A DNA stretch of 64,000 nt from Sphingomonas oleivorans (GTDB lineage: Bacteria; Pseudomonadota; Alphaproteobacteria; Sphingomonadales; Sphingomonadaceae): assembly GCF_003050615.1 (NCBI RefSeq), contig NZ_NWBU01000004.1, positions 930,001 through 994,000 of the forward strand, written 5' to 3'. How positions within the stretch are numbered: the stretch's first letter is position 1; every line of letters begins with the position of its first letter. This document shows positions 19,919-29,938 of the stretch, one piece after another. The notes under the pieces are model-generated. The model was not told the origin of the DNA and did no database searches. It worked only from the letters and a program-made list of their open reading frames with translations. The position numbers were made by a program, and so were the translations under genes.

Positions 19919-20979
19919 GCGATCCACGCGATTCCGCACGCGCCATCGATGCGCTGCGTCGCGGCTGGCCGATCGCCATTTCGGGCGCGGACGGCCGGCT
20001 GGTGCTGCTCGCGATCGAGACGGCGGACCAGGACCGCCTCGCCGCCTTCGATCCCCGCGCGGAGGCCAGGATCCTGCTCTCCTCCGCGCGCGCGGCGACG
20101 CTGAAGCTCGCCAATCAGCGCGACGCGGCGATCCCCGGAATGCCGGCGATGGTGGAGCGCGCGCCCTGGCTCGATCTCGATGGCGCGATCGCGCTCGCCG
20201 ACCCGTCGCTCGACCTCGCGACGCCGCTCAAGGGCCCCTATCGCGCGCTTCCCGTAACGGCACCGGAAGCGGCCTCCGCCGCGCTGCGCCTTGCCCGCCT
20301 CGCCGGGCTGCTCCCCGCTTTCTTCGTGGCGGAGGATGCCGACGATATCGCGGTCGAACTCTGCACTGCCGCGATCGCCGAGCATGACAGCCCTGCCCGG
20401 CTCGTCATCGCCTCGCGCGCGCGGCTGCCGGTCGCGGCGGCGGAGAATGCGGAGATCGTCGCCTTCCGGGGCGGGATCGACGCGGCGGAACATGTAGCAT
20501 TGCTGATCGGCGAACCGGACGGGCGCCCGCCGCTCGTGCGCCTCCATAGCGAATGCCTGACGGGCGACGTGCTCGGCTCGCTCAAATGCGATTGCGGGCC
20601 GCAGCTTCATGCCGCGCTCCACGCGATGGAAGATGCCGGCTGGGGCATTCTCCTCTATCTCCGCCAGGAAGGGCGCGGCATCGGCCTGATCAACAAGCTG
20701 CGCGCCTATGCGCTGCAGGATCAGGGCTTCGACACGGTCGATGCCAATCTCCGCCTGGGCTTCGCGATCGATGCACGCGATTTCGGCGTGGCGGCGCGGA
20801 TGCTGACCTTGCTCGGCCAGGACAGGGTGCGCCTGCTCACCAACAATCCGCAGAAGGTGGCGGGGCTGGAAGCGGCCGGCATCGGCGTAATCGAGCGCGT
20901 TCCGCACCGGATCGACGCCAATCCGCATAATGCCGCCTATCTCGATACCAAGCGCGACCGCACGGGCCATATGCTGTGA
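19915..20979 (+). CDS. ribA: GTP cyclohydrolase II with N-terminal extension domain
   Basis: First step of riboflavin synthesis from GTP. 354 residues starting at a GTG inside the xthA stop. The C-terminal half is canonical RibA: zinc ligands C214, C225 and C227 in ECLTGDVLGSLKCDCG, then LRQEGRGIGL, NNPQKV and a terminal DTKRDRTGHML. The first 150 residues resemble a degenerate DHBP-synthase/RibB-like domain without its acidic active-site pattern, an architecture found in many alphaproteobacteria. It overlaps the L,D-transpeptidase start by 4 bp (GTGA). Confidence 0.92.
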   Translation: MSDPRDSARAIDALRRGWPIAISGADGRLVLLAIETADQDRLAAFDPRAEARILLSSARAATLKLANQRDAAIPGMPAMVERAPWLDLDGAIALADPSLDLATPLKGPYRALPVTAPEAASAALRLARLAGLLPAFFVAEDADDIAVELCTAAIAEHDSPARLVIASRARLPVAAAENAEIVAFRGGIDAAEHVALLIGEPDGRPPLVRLHSECLTGDVLGSLKCDCGPQLHAALHAMEDAGWGILLYLRQEGRGIGLINKLRAYALQDQGFDTVDANLRLGFAIDARDFGVAARMLTLLGQDRVRLLTNNPQKVAGLEAAGIGVIERVPHRIDANPHNAAYLDTKRDRTGHML

Positions 20980-21482
20980 CGGCGATCCGGGTCGATAGCG
21001 CCGCACGCACGCTCCACGCCTTCGGCCGCGCCATATCCTGCACCATCGGCCGATCCGGCTCCTGCCCGGCGGACGCAAAGCGCGAGGGCGACGGCTGCAC
21101 GCCGTTGGGGCGCTGGCCGATCCGCACGGTGCTGTTCCGTCCCGGCCGATCGGCCCCGTCGCCCGCCATGCGCCTGCCCTGGCGCTGGGTGCGCGAGGAT
21201 GATGGCTGGTCGGACGATCCGGCAGATCCCGCCTATAACCGCCCCGTGCGCCATCCCCATGGCTTTTCAGCGGAAAGGCTCGCGCGCGAGGATGCGCTCT
21301 ACGACCTGATCGTCATCCTCGGCCATAATGACGCGCCGCCCGTACCCGGCCTCGGCAGCGCAATCTTTCTCCATTGCTCGATCGAGGAACAACCGACGGA
21401 GGGTTGCGTCGCGATTCCCAAAGCCGAACTGCTGGCACTCGTCTCGCAACTGGGCCCGGGCGATCTGATCGAAATCGTCTGA
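20976..21482 (+). CDS. L,D-transpeptidase (YkuD) family protein
   Basis: A 168-residue YkuD-type protein (COG3786 branch). The active-site motif reads LHCSIEEQPTEGCVAI: H133 and the nucleophile C144, with EGC where peptidoglycan-crosslinking enzymes usually have RGC or HGC. Also visible is GRSGSCPADAKREGDGCTPLG. I see no signal peptide, so the substrate and cell location are unclear. The GTG start overlaps the ribA stop, making xthA-ribA-this gene a coupled trio. Confidence 0.85.
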   Translation: MTAIRVDSAARTLHAFGRAISCTIGRSGSCPADAKREGDGCTPLGRWPIRTVLFRPGRSAPSPAMRLPWRWVREDDGWSDDPADPAYNRPVRHPHGFSAERLAREDALYDLIVILGHNDAPPVPGLGSAIFLHCSIEEQPTEGCVAIPKAELLALVSQLGPGDLIEIV

Positions 21483-21502
21483 GCAAACCAGTTAAATCAT
21501 CG

Positions 21503-21590
21503 TCCCCGCGAAGGAGGGGCCCCCTGTCTCTCTCCACGAACGGCAGTCGCTGTGGAGAGAGACAGAGATTCCGGCCTGCGCCGGAATGAC
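21503..21590. repeat. Compound palindromic repeat between two convergent genes
   Basis: Two perfect hairpins in a row: CTGTCTCTCTCCAC (21524-21537) with GTGGAGAGAGACAG (21552-21565), a 14-bp stem, then ATTCCGGC-CTGC-GCCGGAAT (21568-21587), an 8-bp stem. The left part resembles the element at 3065-3098. It lies between the convergent ends of the L,D-transpeptidase and thiC, so it may also act as a two-way terminator, although there is no T-run. Confidence 0.7.
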
Positions 21591-21596
21591 GGAAAG

Positions 21597-23563
<1,967 letters not shown>

Positions 23564-23642
23564 CCAGCTTACAGGCGTCACGATCTGGGCGAAAGGCGGA
23601 ATCGGTGGGGTGTGACGAATCGGGGCCCGCCCCTGCCTTACG

Positions 23643-24059
23643 TCAAAGGAAATATCGGATCCGGATATCCTGCGTGATCAGACCGCCTTCGACATGGAAA
23701 CGCACGGCGGAAAAGCGCGGCGGGCCGAACAGCAGGCGCGGATTGCGCGAGAAGCCGATCCCCTCGCGCGGGATTCCGGCGAACATATCGAGCCGGCCAT
23801 TGCCATTCTCGTCATGAATCAGCGACAGCGCATAGTCGCCCGACGGCAGGTCGGAGAAGCGGATGACGGGCGATGCAGCGGCCACCGTCAGGTGGCGCGC
23901 GGCGGGATCGTTCTTACAGTCCGGAAAATGCGCCGGATCGCGGGTGAGACAGACAAGCAGCGCGCCCTTTTGCGAGCGGAGCGCCGCGATACCGACATCA
24001 AGCTGCGTGCCCGGGCTCGCCCCCGGCAGCAGCATGAGCGCGAGCAGCGCGAGGGACAT
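23643..24059 (-). CDS. DUF2141 family secreted protein
   Basis: About 138 residues. The signal peptide (MSLALLALMLLPGASPG) is followed by a beta-rich DUF2141 domain with LPSGDYALSLIHDENGNGRLD and IPREGIGFSRNP; the acidic DENGNGRLD loop resembles a calcium-binding loop. Function unknown. The start is uncertain: the ATG used here overlaps the 3' end of the upstream hydroxylase gene by 62 bp, and a longer version would overlap more. Same strand as that gene, so probably one transcript. The stop lies 80 bp before the TPP aptamer of thiC. Confidence 0.75.
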   Translation of the reverse strand: MSLALLALMLLPGASPGTQLDVGIAALRSQKGALLVCLTRDPAHFPDCKNDPAARHLTVAAASPVIRFSDLPSGDYALSLIHDENGNGRLDMFAGIPREGIGFSRNPRLLFGPPRFSAVRFHVEGGLITQDIRIRYFL

Positions 24060-24777
24060 GCGGCGCGAAGCTGCCCAGCCCCTTGTCCGTGCCGCAAAGC
24101 CTGTCCCAGAAGCGGAAATAAAGGCCATAATTGCACCTGTAATCGCGATGGTGCCGCTGATGATGGCTGGCGGTGATCAACCAGCGCCCCATGGGGCCAT
24201 GCACCAGCCACGCCGGAAACATCTCCCAGCCCATATGATTGGTCACGCCCATGATCGTCATGATGGCGAGCACGACGCCCAGCGCGGCGACATGGATCGG
24301 GATCAGGAAGACGAGCGCGGGGATCAGCAGCGCGCCCGTAATCGCTTCCCAGGGATGGAAGCTCATCGCCGCCCAGGCAGTGGGTGGGCGGCTGGCATGA
24401 TGCACGGCATGGGCGATGCGGAACAGGCGCGGCGCATGCATCGCCCGATGCGTCCAGTAGAACCATGTATCATGGGCGAGGAGATAGAGCAGGATCGAGA
24501 CCGGCCACCACCAGAGCGGCATCGCGCCTGCATCCTCATAGATGCGCGTCCAGCCATGCTCGCGCCAGCCCCAGGCGACGATGCCGGCGGGGATGCCGTA
24601 AATGGCGGCGGAGGCGAGCGACCAGCCGATCTCCCGCGCTATCTGCGCACGCCGCCCCGCATAGAGGCCGGGATGGCGGCGGCCCGTGGCGAATGCGAAG
24701 GCGCCGCTGACGATCAGATAGCGCAGACCGACGATCAGCGTCATGGCGACGACGGAAAGGATCGCGGCAAGCAGCAT
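23998..24777 (-). CDS. Fatty-acid-hydroxylase/sterol-desaturase superfamily enzyme, candidate carotenoid ring hydroxylase
   Basis: About 259 residues, integral membrane di-iron oxygenase. The three histidine boxes are HDTWFYWTHRAMH, HAVHH and HHQRHH, with several hydrophobic helices between (GALLIPALVFLIPIHVAAL and others). It is divergent from crtY across about 65 bp. That position, and the need for ring hydroxylation to make the zeaxanthin or nostoxanthin-type pigments of sphingomonads, suggest a carotenoid hydroxylase (CrtZ- or CrtG-like function), but this is inference. The ATG at 24777 has AAGGA at 6 nt; an in-frame ATG six bases upstream sits too close to it. Confidence 0.8.
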   Translation of the reverse strand: MLLAAILSVVAMTLIVGLRYLIVSGAFAFATGRRHPGLYAGRRAQIAREIGWSLASAAIYGIPAGIVAWGWREHGWTRIYEDAGAMPLWWWPVSILLYLLAHDTWFYWTHRAMHAPRLFRIAHAVHHASRPPTAWAAMSFHPWEAITGALLIPALVFLIPIHVAALGVVLAIMTIMGVTNHMGWEMFPAWLVHGPMGRWLITASHHQRHHRDYRCNYGLYFRFWDRLCGTDKGLGSFAPHVPRAARAHAAAGGEPGHAA

Positions 24778-24842
24778 CGACATTCCTTTACCGTCATTTT
24801 CGTGGCCGCGCGACGGGCGGAACATGTGTAGGGTGGTGCCGG

Positions 24843-26006
24843 ATGACATCGGACCATGATTGCGACCTTGCCATCATCGGCGGCGGGCTGGCCGGGGGAC
24901 TGATCGCGCTGGCGCTCGCCACGCGGCGGCCGGGGCTGCGCCTGATGCTGGTCGAGGCGGAGGAGCGGCTCGGCGGCAATCATATCTGGTCCTTCTTCGA
25001 CAGCGATATCGACGAGGATGACCGCTGGATCGTCGAGCCGCTGATCTGCCATCGCTGGCCGAGCTATGACGTGATCTTCCCCGGCCACCGGCGGACGCTC
25101 GATACGGCCTATAATTCGATCGAATCCGAGCGGCTCGATACGATGCTGCGCACCCGGCTCGGGCCGGAATCGCTGCTCACCGGCCACCGCGTCGCTGATG
25201 TTCAGCCGAACGGCGCGACGCTGGAGGACGGGACGCGCATCGCCACGCGCGCCTTGATCGATACGCGCGGCACAGGCGATCTTTCGCTGCTCGATCTGGG
25301 CTGGCAGAAATTCGTCGGGCGTGAACTGCAACTCGCCCGGCCGCATGGGCTGGCGCGACCGATCGTGATGGATGCGACGGTCGACCAGCAGGACGGCTAT
25401 CGCTTCGTCTATTGCCTCCCCTTCTCGGCCGATCGGCTGTTCATCGAGGATACTTATTATAGCGACAATGCCGATCTGGACGGACCGACGCTGGGCCAAC
25501 GGATCGAGGCTTATGCTGCGCAGCATGGCTGGTCCATCGAAACGATGCTGCGTGAGGAAAGCGGCATTCTGCCCGTCGCCATGAGCGGCGATTTCGAAGC
25601 CTATTGGCGTTCCGGTGGAGATGCGACGGCGAAGGCCGGGATGCGCGCCGGCCTGTTTCACCCGACGACGGGCTATTCGCTTCCCGATGCGGTGCGCATC
25701 GCAGCATTCGTCACGCTGCTCGATGATCTGTCCGGCAATGCGCTGCATCATGCGCTGCACGGCTTCGCGCGGCGCGCATGGGCCCAGCGCAGCTTCTACC
25801 GCCTGCTCGATCGCATGCTGTTCCGCGCTGCAGCACCAATGGAGCGCTACAAGGTCCTCGAACGCTTCTACCGGCTGGACGCGGGACTGATTGGACGCTT
25901 CTATGCTGCGCGCTCGACGGTGCTGGACCGGCTGAGGATATTGGCCGGCAAGCCGCCCGTGCCGATCGGGCGCGCGCTGGGGGCGATGATGGGGAAAGAG
26001 GCGTGA
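24843..26006 (+). CDS. crtY: Lycopene beta-cyclase CrtY
   Basis: Cyclises lycopene to beta-carotene at the inner membrane. 387 residues. An FAD/NAD-binding DLAIIGGGLAGGLIAL opens the protein, followed by GGNHIWSFF, a CrtY hallmark, and HPTTGYSLPDAVRIA, the second hallmark. Length is typical of CrtY-type (not CrtL) cyclases. First gene of crtY-crtI-LOG-crtB; its stop overlaps the GTG of crtI (GTGA). Confidence 0.96.
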   Translation: MTSDHDCDLAIIGGGLAGGLIALALATRRPGLRLMLVEAEERLGGNHIWSFFDSDIDEDDRWIVEPLICHRWPSYDVIFPGHRRTLDTAYNSIESERLDTMLRTRLGPESLLTGHRVADVQPNGATLEDGTRIATRALIDTRGTGDLSLLDLGWQKFVGRELQLARPHGLARPIVMDATVDQQDGYRFVYCLPFSADRLFIEDTYYSDNADLDGPTLGQRIEAYAAQHGWSIETMLREESGILPVAMSGDFEAYWRSGGDATAKAGMRAGLFHPTTGYSLPDAVRIAAFVTLLDDLSGNALHHALHGFARRAWAQRSFYRLLDRMLFRAAAPMERYKVLERFYRLDAGLIGRFYAARSTVLDRLRILAGKPPVPIGRALGAMMGKEA

Positions 26007-27490
26007 AGAGGGCGGCGGTGATAGGCGCCGGGTTCGGCGGGCTGGCGCTCGCGATCCGGCTGCAATCGGCGGGTATCGCGACCACGCTGATCGAGGCGCG
26101 CGACCGGGCGGGCGGCCGCGCTTATATGTGGCAGAGGGATGGCTTCACCTTCGATGCGGGCCCCACCGTCATCACCGATCCCGATTGCCTGCGCGAGCTA
26201 TGGGCGCTGTCCGGACGGATGATGGCGCAGGATGTGACGCTGATGCCGGTCACGCCCTTCTACCGGCTCAACTGGCCGGACGGCACCAATTTCGATTATT
26301 CCGACAATGACGCGCAGCTCCGCGCCGAAATCGCCAAGCTCGATCCGCAGGATATCGCCGGCTATGCGCGCTTCCTCGAATATGCGGCGGGTGTCTATGC
26401 CGAGGGCTATGAGAAGCTCGGCCATGTCGCCTTCCTCGATTTCGCATCGATGCTGCGCGCCACACCCGCGCTCGCCCGCTATCAGGCATGGCGCTCGGTC
26501 TATTCGATCGTCTCTTCCTATGTGAGGAATGAGAAGCTGCGCCAGGCGCTCAGCTTCCATACGCTGCTGGTGGGCGGCAATCCGATGACGACCAGCGCCA
26601 TCTATGCGCTGATCCACAAGCTCGAAAAGCAGGGTGGTGTCTGGTTCGCCAAGGGCGGCACCAACGCGCTGGTCGATGCCATGGCGCGCCATTTCGAGCG
26701 GCTGGGCGGCACGATCCGCCTGGGCGACAAGGTGGTGGAAATAGAGACGCTGGGCAACCGGGCGACCGGCATCCGCACGGCGAGCGGCTGGCGCGAGGAT
26801 TTCGATGCGGTCGCCTCCAATGCGGATGTGATGCACAGCTATCGCGACCTGCTCGGCCATAATGTGCGGGGGCAGCGCGCCGCCCGCGCGCTGGCGGACA
26901 AGCGCTTCTCCCCCTCCCTCTTCCTCGTCCATTTCGGAATACGCGGTCGCTGGCCGGGCATACCGCATCATATGATCCTGTTCGGCCCGCGCTATCAGGG
27001 GCTGCTCGGCGACATTTATGATCGCGGCGTGCTGAGCAGCGATTTCTCACTCTATCTGCATCATCCGACCGCGAGCGATCCGTCCATGGCGCCGGAGGGC
27101 TGCTCGACCTTCTATGCGCTCGCCCCCGTGCCGCATCTCGGCAAGCTGCCGATCGATTGGGAGACGGTCGGCCCGATTTATGCCGAGCGTATCCTCGACG
27201 AGGTGGAAAGACGCCTCATCCCCGATCTACGGAGCAGGATCGTAACCCGCTTTCATTATATGCCGACCGATTTCGCGCAGGATCTGGGCGCGCATTTCGG
27301 ATCGGCCTTCAGCCTGGAGCCTATTTTGACCCAATCCGCCTGGTTCCGCGTCCATAATCGCGACGACAGCATCCCCAATCTCTATTTCGTCGGCGCGGGC
27401 ACGCATCCCGGCGCAGGAATTCCCGGCGTCGTCGGCTCCGCCAAGGCGACCGCCGCGCTGATGCTGAACGATCTGCGGTACGCCTCGTGA
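26003..27490 (+). CDS. crtI: Phytoene desaturase CrtI
   Basis: FAD-dependent bacterial-type desaturase converting phytoene to lycopene. 495 residues from a GTG inside the crtY stop. AAVIGAGFGGLALAIRLQ is the FAD site. FTFDAGPTVITDP, FHTLLVGGNPMTTSAIYALI and the C-terminal FVGAGTHPGAGIPGV are CrtI signatures. The stop overlaps the LOG gene start (GTGA), so all four genes of the operon are coupled. Confidence 0.97.
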   Translation: MKRAAVIGAGFGGLALAIRLQSAGIATTLIEARDRAGGRAYMWQRDGFTFDAGPTVITDPDCLRELWALSGRMMAQDVTLMPVTPFYRLNWPDGTNFDYSDNDAQLRAEIAKLDPQDIAGYARFLEYAAGVYAEGYEKLGHVAFLDFASMLRATPALARYQAWRSVYSIVSSYVRNEKLRQALSFHTLLVGGNPMTTSAIYALIHKLEKQGGVWFAKGGTNALVDAMARHFERLGGTIRLGDKVVEIETLGNRATGIRTASGWREDFDAVASNADVMHSYRDLLGHNVRGQRAARALADKRFSPSLFLVHFGIRGRWPGIPHHMILFGPRYQGLLGDIYDRGVLSSDFSLYLHHPTASDPSMAPEGCSTFYALAPVPHLGKLPIDWETVGPIYAERILDEVERRLIPDLRSRIVTRFHYMPTDFAQDLGAHFGSAFSLEPILTQSAWFRVHNRDDSIPNLYFVGAGTHPGAGIPGVVGSAKATAALMLNDLRYAS

Positions 27491-28068
27491 AGCGGCTTTG
27501 CGTTTTCTGCGGATCGAGCCCCGGCTTCGATTCGATCCATGCCGATGCCGCGCGTGAGCTCGGCACCGCACTTGCCCGCAATGGCATCGGCCTCGTCTAT
27601 GGCGGCGGCTCGGTCGGCCTGATGGGCATCGTTGCCGATGCGGCGCTGCTGGAGGGCGGCGAGGTTATCGGCGTGATGCCCCAGGCGCTGGTCGATCGCG
27701 AGCTGGCGCATAATGGCTGCAACCAATTTCACATCACCGCCTCCATGCATGAGCGCAAGGCCATCATGGCCGATCTTTCGGACGGCTTCATCGCGCTTTC
27801 CGGCGGCATCGGCACGTTCGAGGAGATGTTCGAGATCTGGACATGGGCGCAGCTTGGCGACCATGGCAAGCCGGTCTCGCTGCTCAATATCGGCGGCTTC
27901 TATGACAGCCTCGCCGCCTTCTTGGACGGCGTGGTGGCGCAGGGCTTCCTGCGGCAGGAGCATCGCGACATGCTGCTCGTCGAAGATGAGGTGGATGCGC
28001 TGCTGACCCGCCTCGCCGATTATCAGCCACCCGATCTGGGCAAATGGATCGGGCATAAGGAGCGGTGA
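27487..28068 (+). CDS. LOG-family (TIGR00730) nucleotide phosphoribohydrolase-like protein
   Basis: 193 residues of the LOG/lysine-decarboxylase-like family. CVFCGSSPG opens it, then GLVYGGGSVGLMG, the MHERKAIM motif and SGGIGTFEEMFEIWTW (the PGGxGTxxE signature, with Ser for Pro). Known members cleave cytokinin riboside monophosphates or other nucleotide monophosphates to base plus ribose phosphate. It is wedged between crtI and crtB with a 4-bp overlap on each side, so it is co-translated with carotenoid enzymes although no role there is known. Confidence 0.92.
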   Translation: MKRLCVFCGSSPGFDSIHADAARELGTALARNGIGLVYGGGSVGLMGIVADAALLEGGEVIGVMPQALVDRELAHNGCNQFHITASMHERKAIMADLSDGFIALSGGIGTFEEMFEIWTWAQLGDHGKPVSLLNIGGFYDSLAAFLDGVVAQGFLRQEHRDMLLVEDEVDALLTRLADYQPPDLGKWIGHKER

Positions 28069-29021
28069 GCCCGGCCGGCCTGAATCGTGCGGAACTCGTT
28101 GCTGCAGCGCAGCAAAGCATCGCGCGGGGCTCCAAATCCTTCGCGATGGCGTCGCGGCTGTTCGATCGGAAAACGCGCGAGCAGGCCTGGCTGCTCTATG
28201 CCTGGTGCCGCGCCTGCGATGATCTGGCGGACGGCCAGACGATGGGCATGGGGCGCAGCGCGGTAGACGATCCCATGGCCCGGCTGGCGACGATTCGCAG
28301 CCTCACCGAACAGGCGCTGGCGGGCCAGAAGACCGACGATCCGGCATTTGACGCGCTGGCGCTGGTCGTCGCCGAAACGGGCATGCCGCATGAACTGCCC
28401 CGCGACCTCGTCCGTGGTTTCGCACTCGATGCCACGGACTTCCGGCCCAGGCATGAGGCCGATCTCTATCGCTATTGCTACCATGTGGCGGGGGTCGTCG
28501 GCGTGATGATGGCGATCGTCATGGGTGTATCGCCCGATGACGCGCCAGTGCTCGATCGCGCCTGCGACCTCGGCATCGCATTCCAGCTCGCCAATATCGC
28601 GCGCGATATGAGCGAGGATGATGCGGCGGGGCGATGCTATATTCCCCAGGACTGGCTCGCCGAGTTCGACATTCCGCCCGGCGAAGCGATGAAGCCACCC
28701 TATCGGCAGCGGCTGGCGATGATCGGCAGGCGGCTGGCCGAACGTGCCGACCGCTATGAGGCAAGTGCGCGCCACGGCACTCCCGCCCTCTCCTTCCGCT
28801 CGGCCTGGGCCGTGCTCGCCGCCGCCGGAATCTATGGCGATATCGCGCGCGAGGTCGCAGCGCGCGGTCCTGCCGCCTGGGACAGGCGCGTCGTCACGTC
28901 CAAGGCTGCGAAGCTCGGCTGGGTAGCGAAGGCAGCGTTTCAGGCCTCACGACGCAATACGCTATGGCCCGGCGACGCCCGCCGGGACGGCCTCTGGACG
29001 CGCGCACTGATCGGCGCTTGA
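28065..29021 (+). CDS. crtB: Phytoene synthase CrtB
   Basis: Condenses two geranylgeranyl diphosphates to phytoene. 318 residues starting at a GTG in the LOG stop. The Asp-rich motifs are WCRACDDLAD and the later NIARDMSEDDAAGRCYIP. ARGSKSFAMASRLF and YHVAGVVGVMM are also family signatures. It ends the crtY-crtI-LOG-crtB operon and faces parB convergently, 26 bp apart. No crtE lies in the window, so precursor supply must be encoded elsewhere. Confidence 0.95.
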   Translation: MSPAGLNRAELVAAAQQSIARGSKSFAMASRLFDRKTREQAWLLYAWCRACDDLADGQTMGMGRSAVDDPMARLATIRSLTEQALAGQKTDDPAFDALALVVAETGMPHELPRDLVRGFALDATDFRPRHEADLYRYCYHVAGVVGVMMAIVMGVSPDDAPVLDRACDLGIAFQLANIARDMSEDDAAGRCYIPQDWLAEFDIPPGEAMKPPYRQRLAMIGRRLAERADRYEASARHGTPALSFRSAWAVLAAAGIYGDIAREVAARGPAAWDRRVVTSKAAKLGWVAKAAFQASRRNTLWPGDARRDGLWTRALIGA

Positions 29022-29047
29022 TCCAATATCCGTCCCAATGAAAGCCG

Positions 29048-29938
29048 TCAGATCGGCTCGCCGCTCAGCCGCTGGCAGATCATGTCGAGCTGATCGAGCG
29101 AGGAATAAGCGAGCGTCACGCTGCCGCCCGCGGGCCCATGCGCGATCTTGACCTTCAGCCCCAGAAGATCACCCAGCTGCCGTTCCAGCGCCTCGATATC
29201 GGCACCGGCGCCCTTATATTCCATCTCCGGCTTGCGCTTGCCGCCGCCCGGCTTGGCCGCACGGGCGAGCTTTTCCGTATCACGCACCGAAAGGCCGCGA
29301 TCGATCACCTCCTGCGCCAGCGCCTCGGGATCGGCCGCCGTGACGAGCGCGCGGGCATGCCCCATGCCCAGCCGCCCGTCCGCCACCGCCATGCGCACCG
29401 GCATGGGCAGATCGAGCAGGCGGATGAGATTGGCGATATGGCTGCGCGATTTGTGGACAAGCCTGCCCAGCTCCTCCTGCGTATGGCCATAATCGCCGAT
29501 CAGCCGTTGATAGGCCTCCGCCTCTTCGATCGCGTTCAGATCCTCGCGCTGGATATTTTCGACCAGCGCCACTTCCAGCGTCTGCGCCTCATCGAAATCG
29601 CGAACGATCGCAGGCACTTCATGAAGCTGCGCGCGCTGCGCCGCGCGCCAGCGACGCTCGCCCGCGACGATCTGATAGCCGCTGCCATGCGGCCGCACGA
29701 CGATCGGCTGAATCAGCCCGCGCGCGGCGATCGACTTGGCGAGATCGTCGAGCGCTCCCTCGTCGAAATGGCGGCGCGGCTGGCCGGGATGCGGCGCGAT
29801 CGCGGCAACGGAAATGGTCTGCACGCCTGACGAGCGGCTGCCGCCCTCGGCGATCGGCTCTTCACGTGAAACATCGCCGAGCAGCGCGGAAAGCCCCCTG
29901 CCCAGCCCTGACGGCCGCCGCCGCGCCGCCTCGCTCAT
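29048..29938 (-). CDS. parB: Chromosome partition protein ParB
   Basis: CTP-dependent clamp that loads at parS and spreads. 296 residues. The N-terminal CTP-binding domain has GERRWRAAQ and ENIQREDLNAIEEA; the helix-turn-helix is TQEELGRLVHKSRSHIANLIRLLDLP; a C-terminal dimerisation domain follows. Its ATG overlaps the parA stop (ATGA). A parS-like site is embedded in its own 5' coding region. Confidence 0.96.
   Translation of the reverse strand: MSEAARRRPSGLGRGLSALLGDVSREEPIAEGGSRSSGVQTISVAAIAPHPGQPRRHFDEGALDDLAKSIAARGLIQPIVVRPHGSGYQIVAGERRWRAAQRAQLHEVPAIVRDFDEAQTLEVALVENIQREDLNAIEEAEAYQRLIGDYGHTQEELGRLVHKSRSHIANLIRLLDLPMPVRMAVADGRLGMGHARALVTAADPEALAQEVIDRGLSVRDTEKLARAAKPGGGKRKPEMEYKGAGADIEALERQLGDLLGLKVKIAHGPAGGSVTLAYSSLDQLDMICQRLSGEPI
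29858..29873. promoter_or_regulatory. parS-like site 1 (within parB)
   Basis: Matches the parS consensus TGTTTCACGTGAAACA at 13 of 16 positions with an intact CACGTG core; the mismatches are confined to three outer bases on one side. It lies in codons near residue 24 of parB. Confidence 0.65.
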
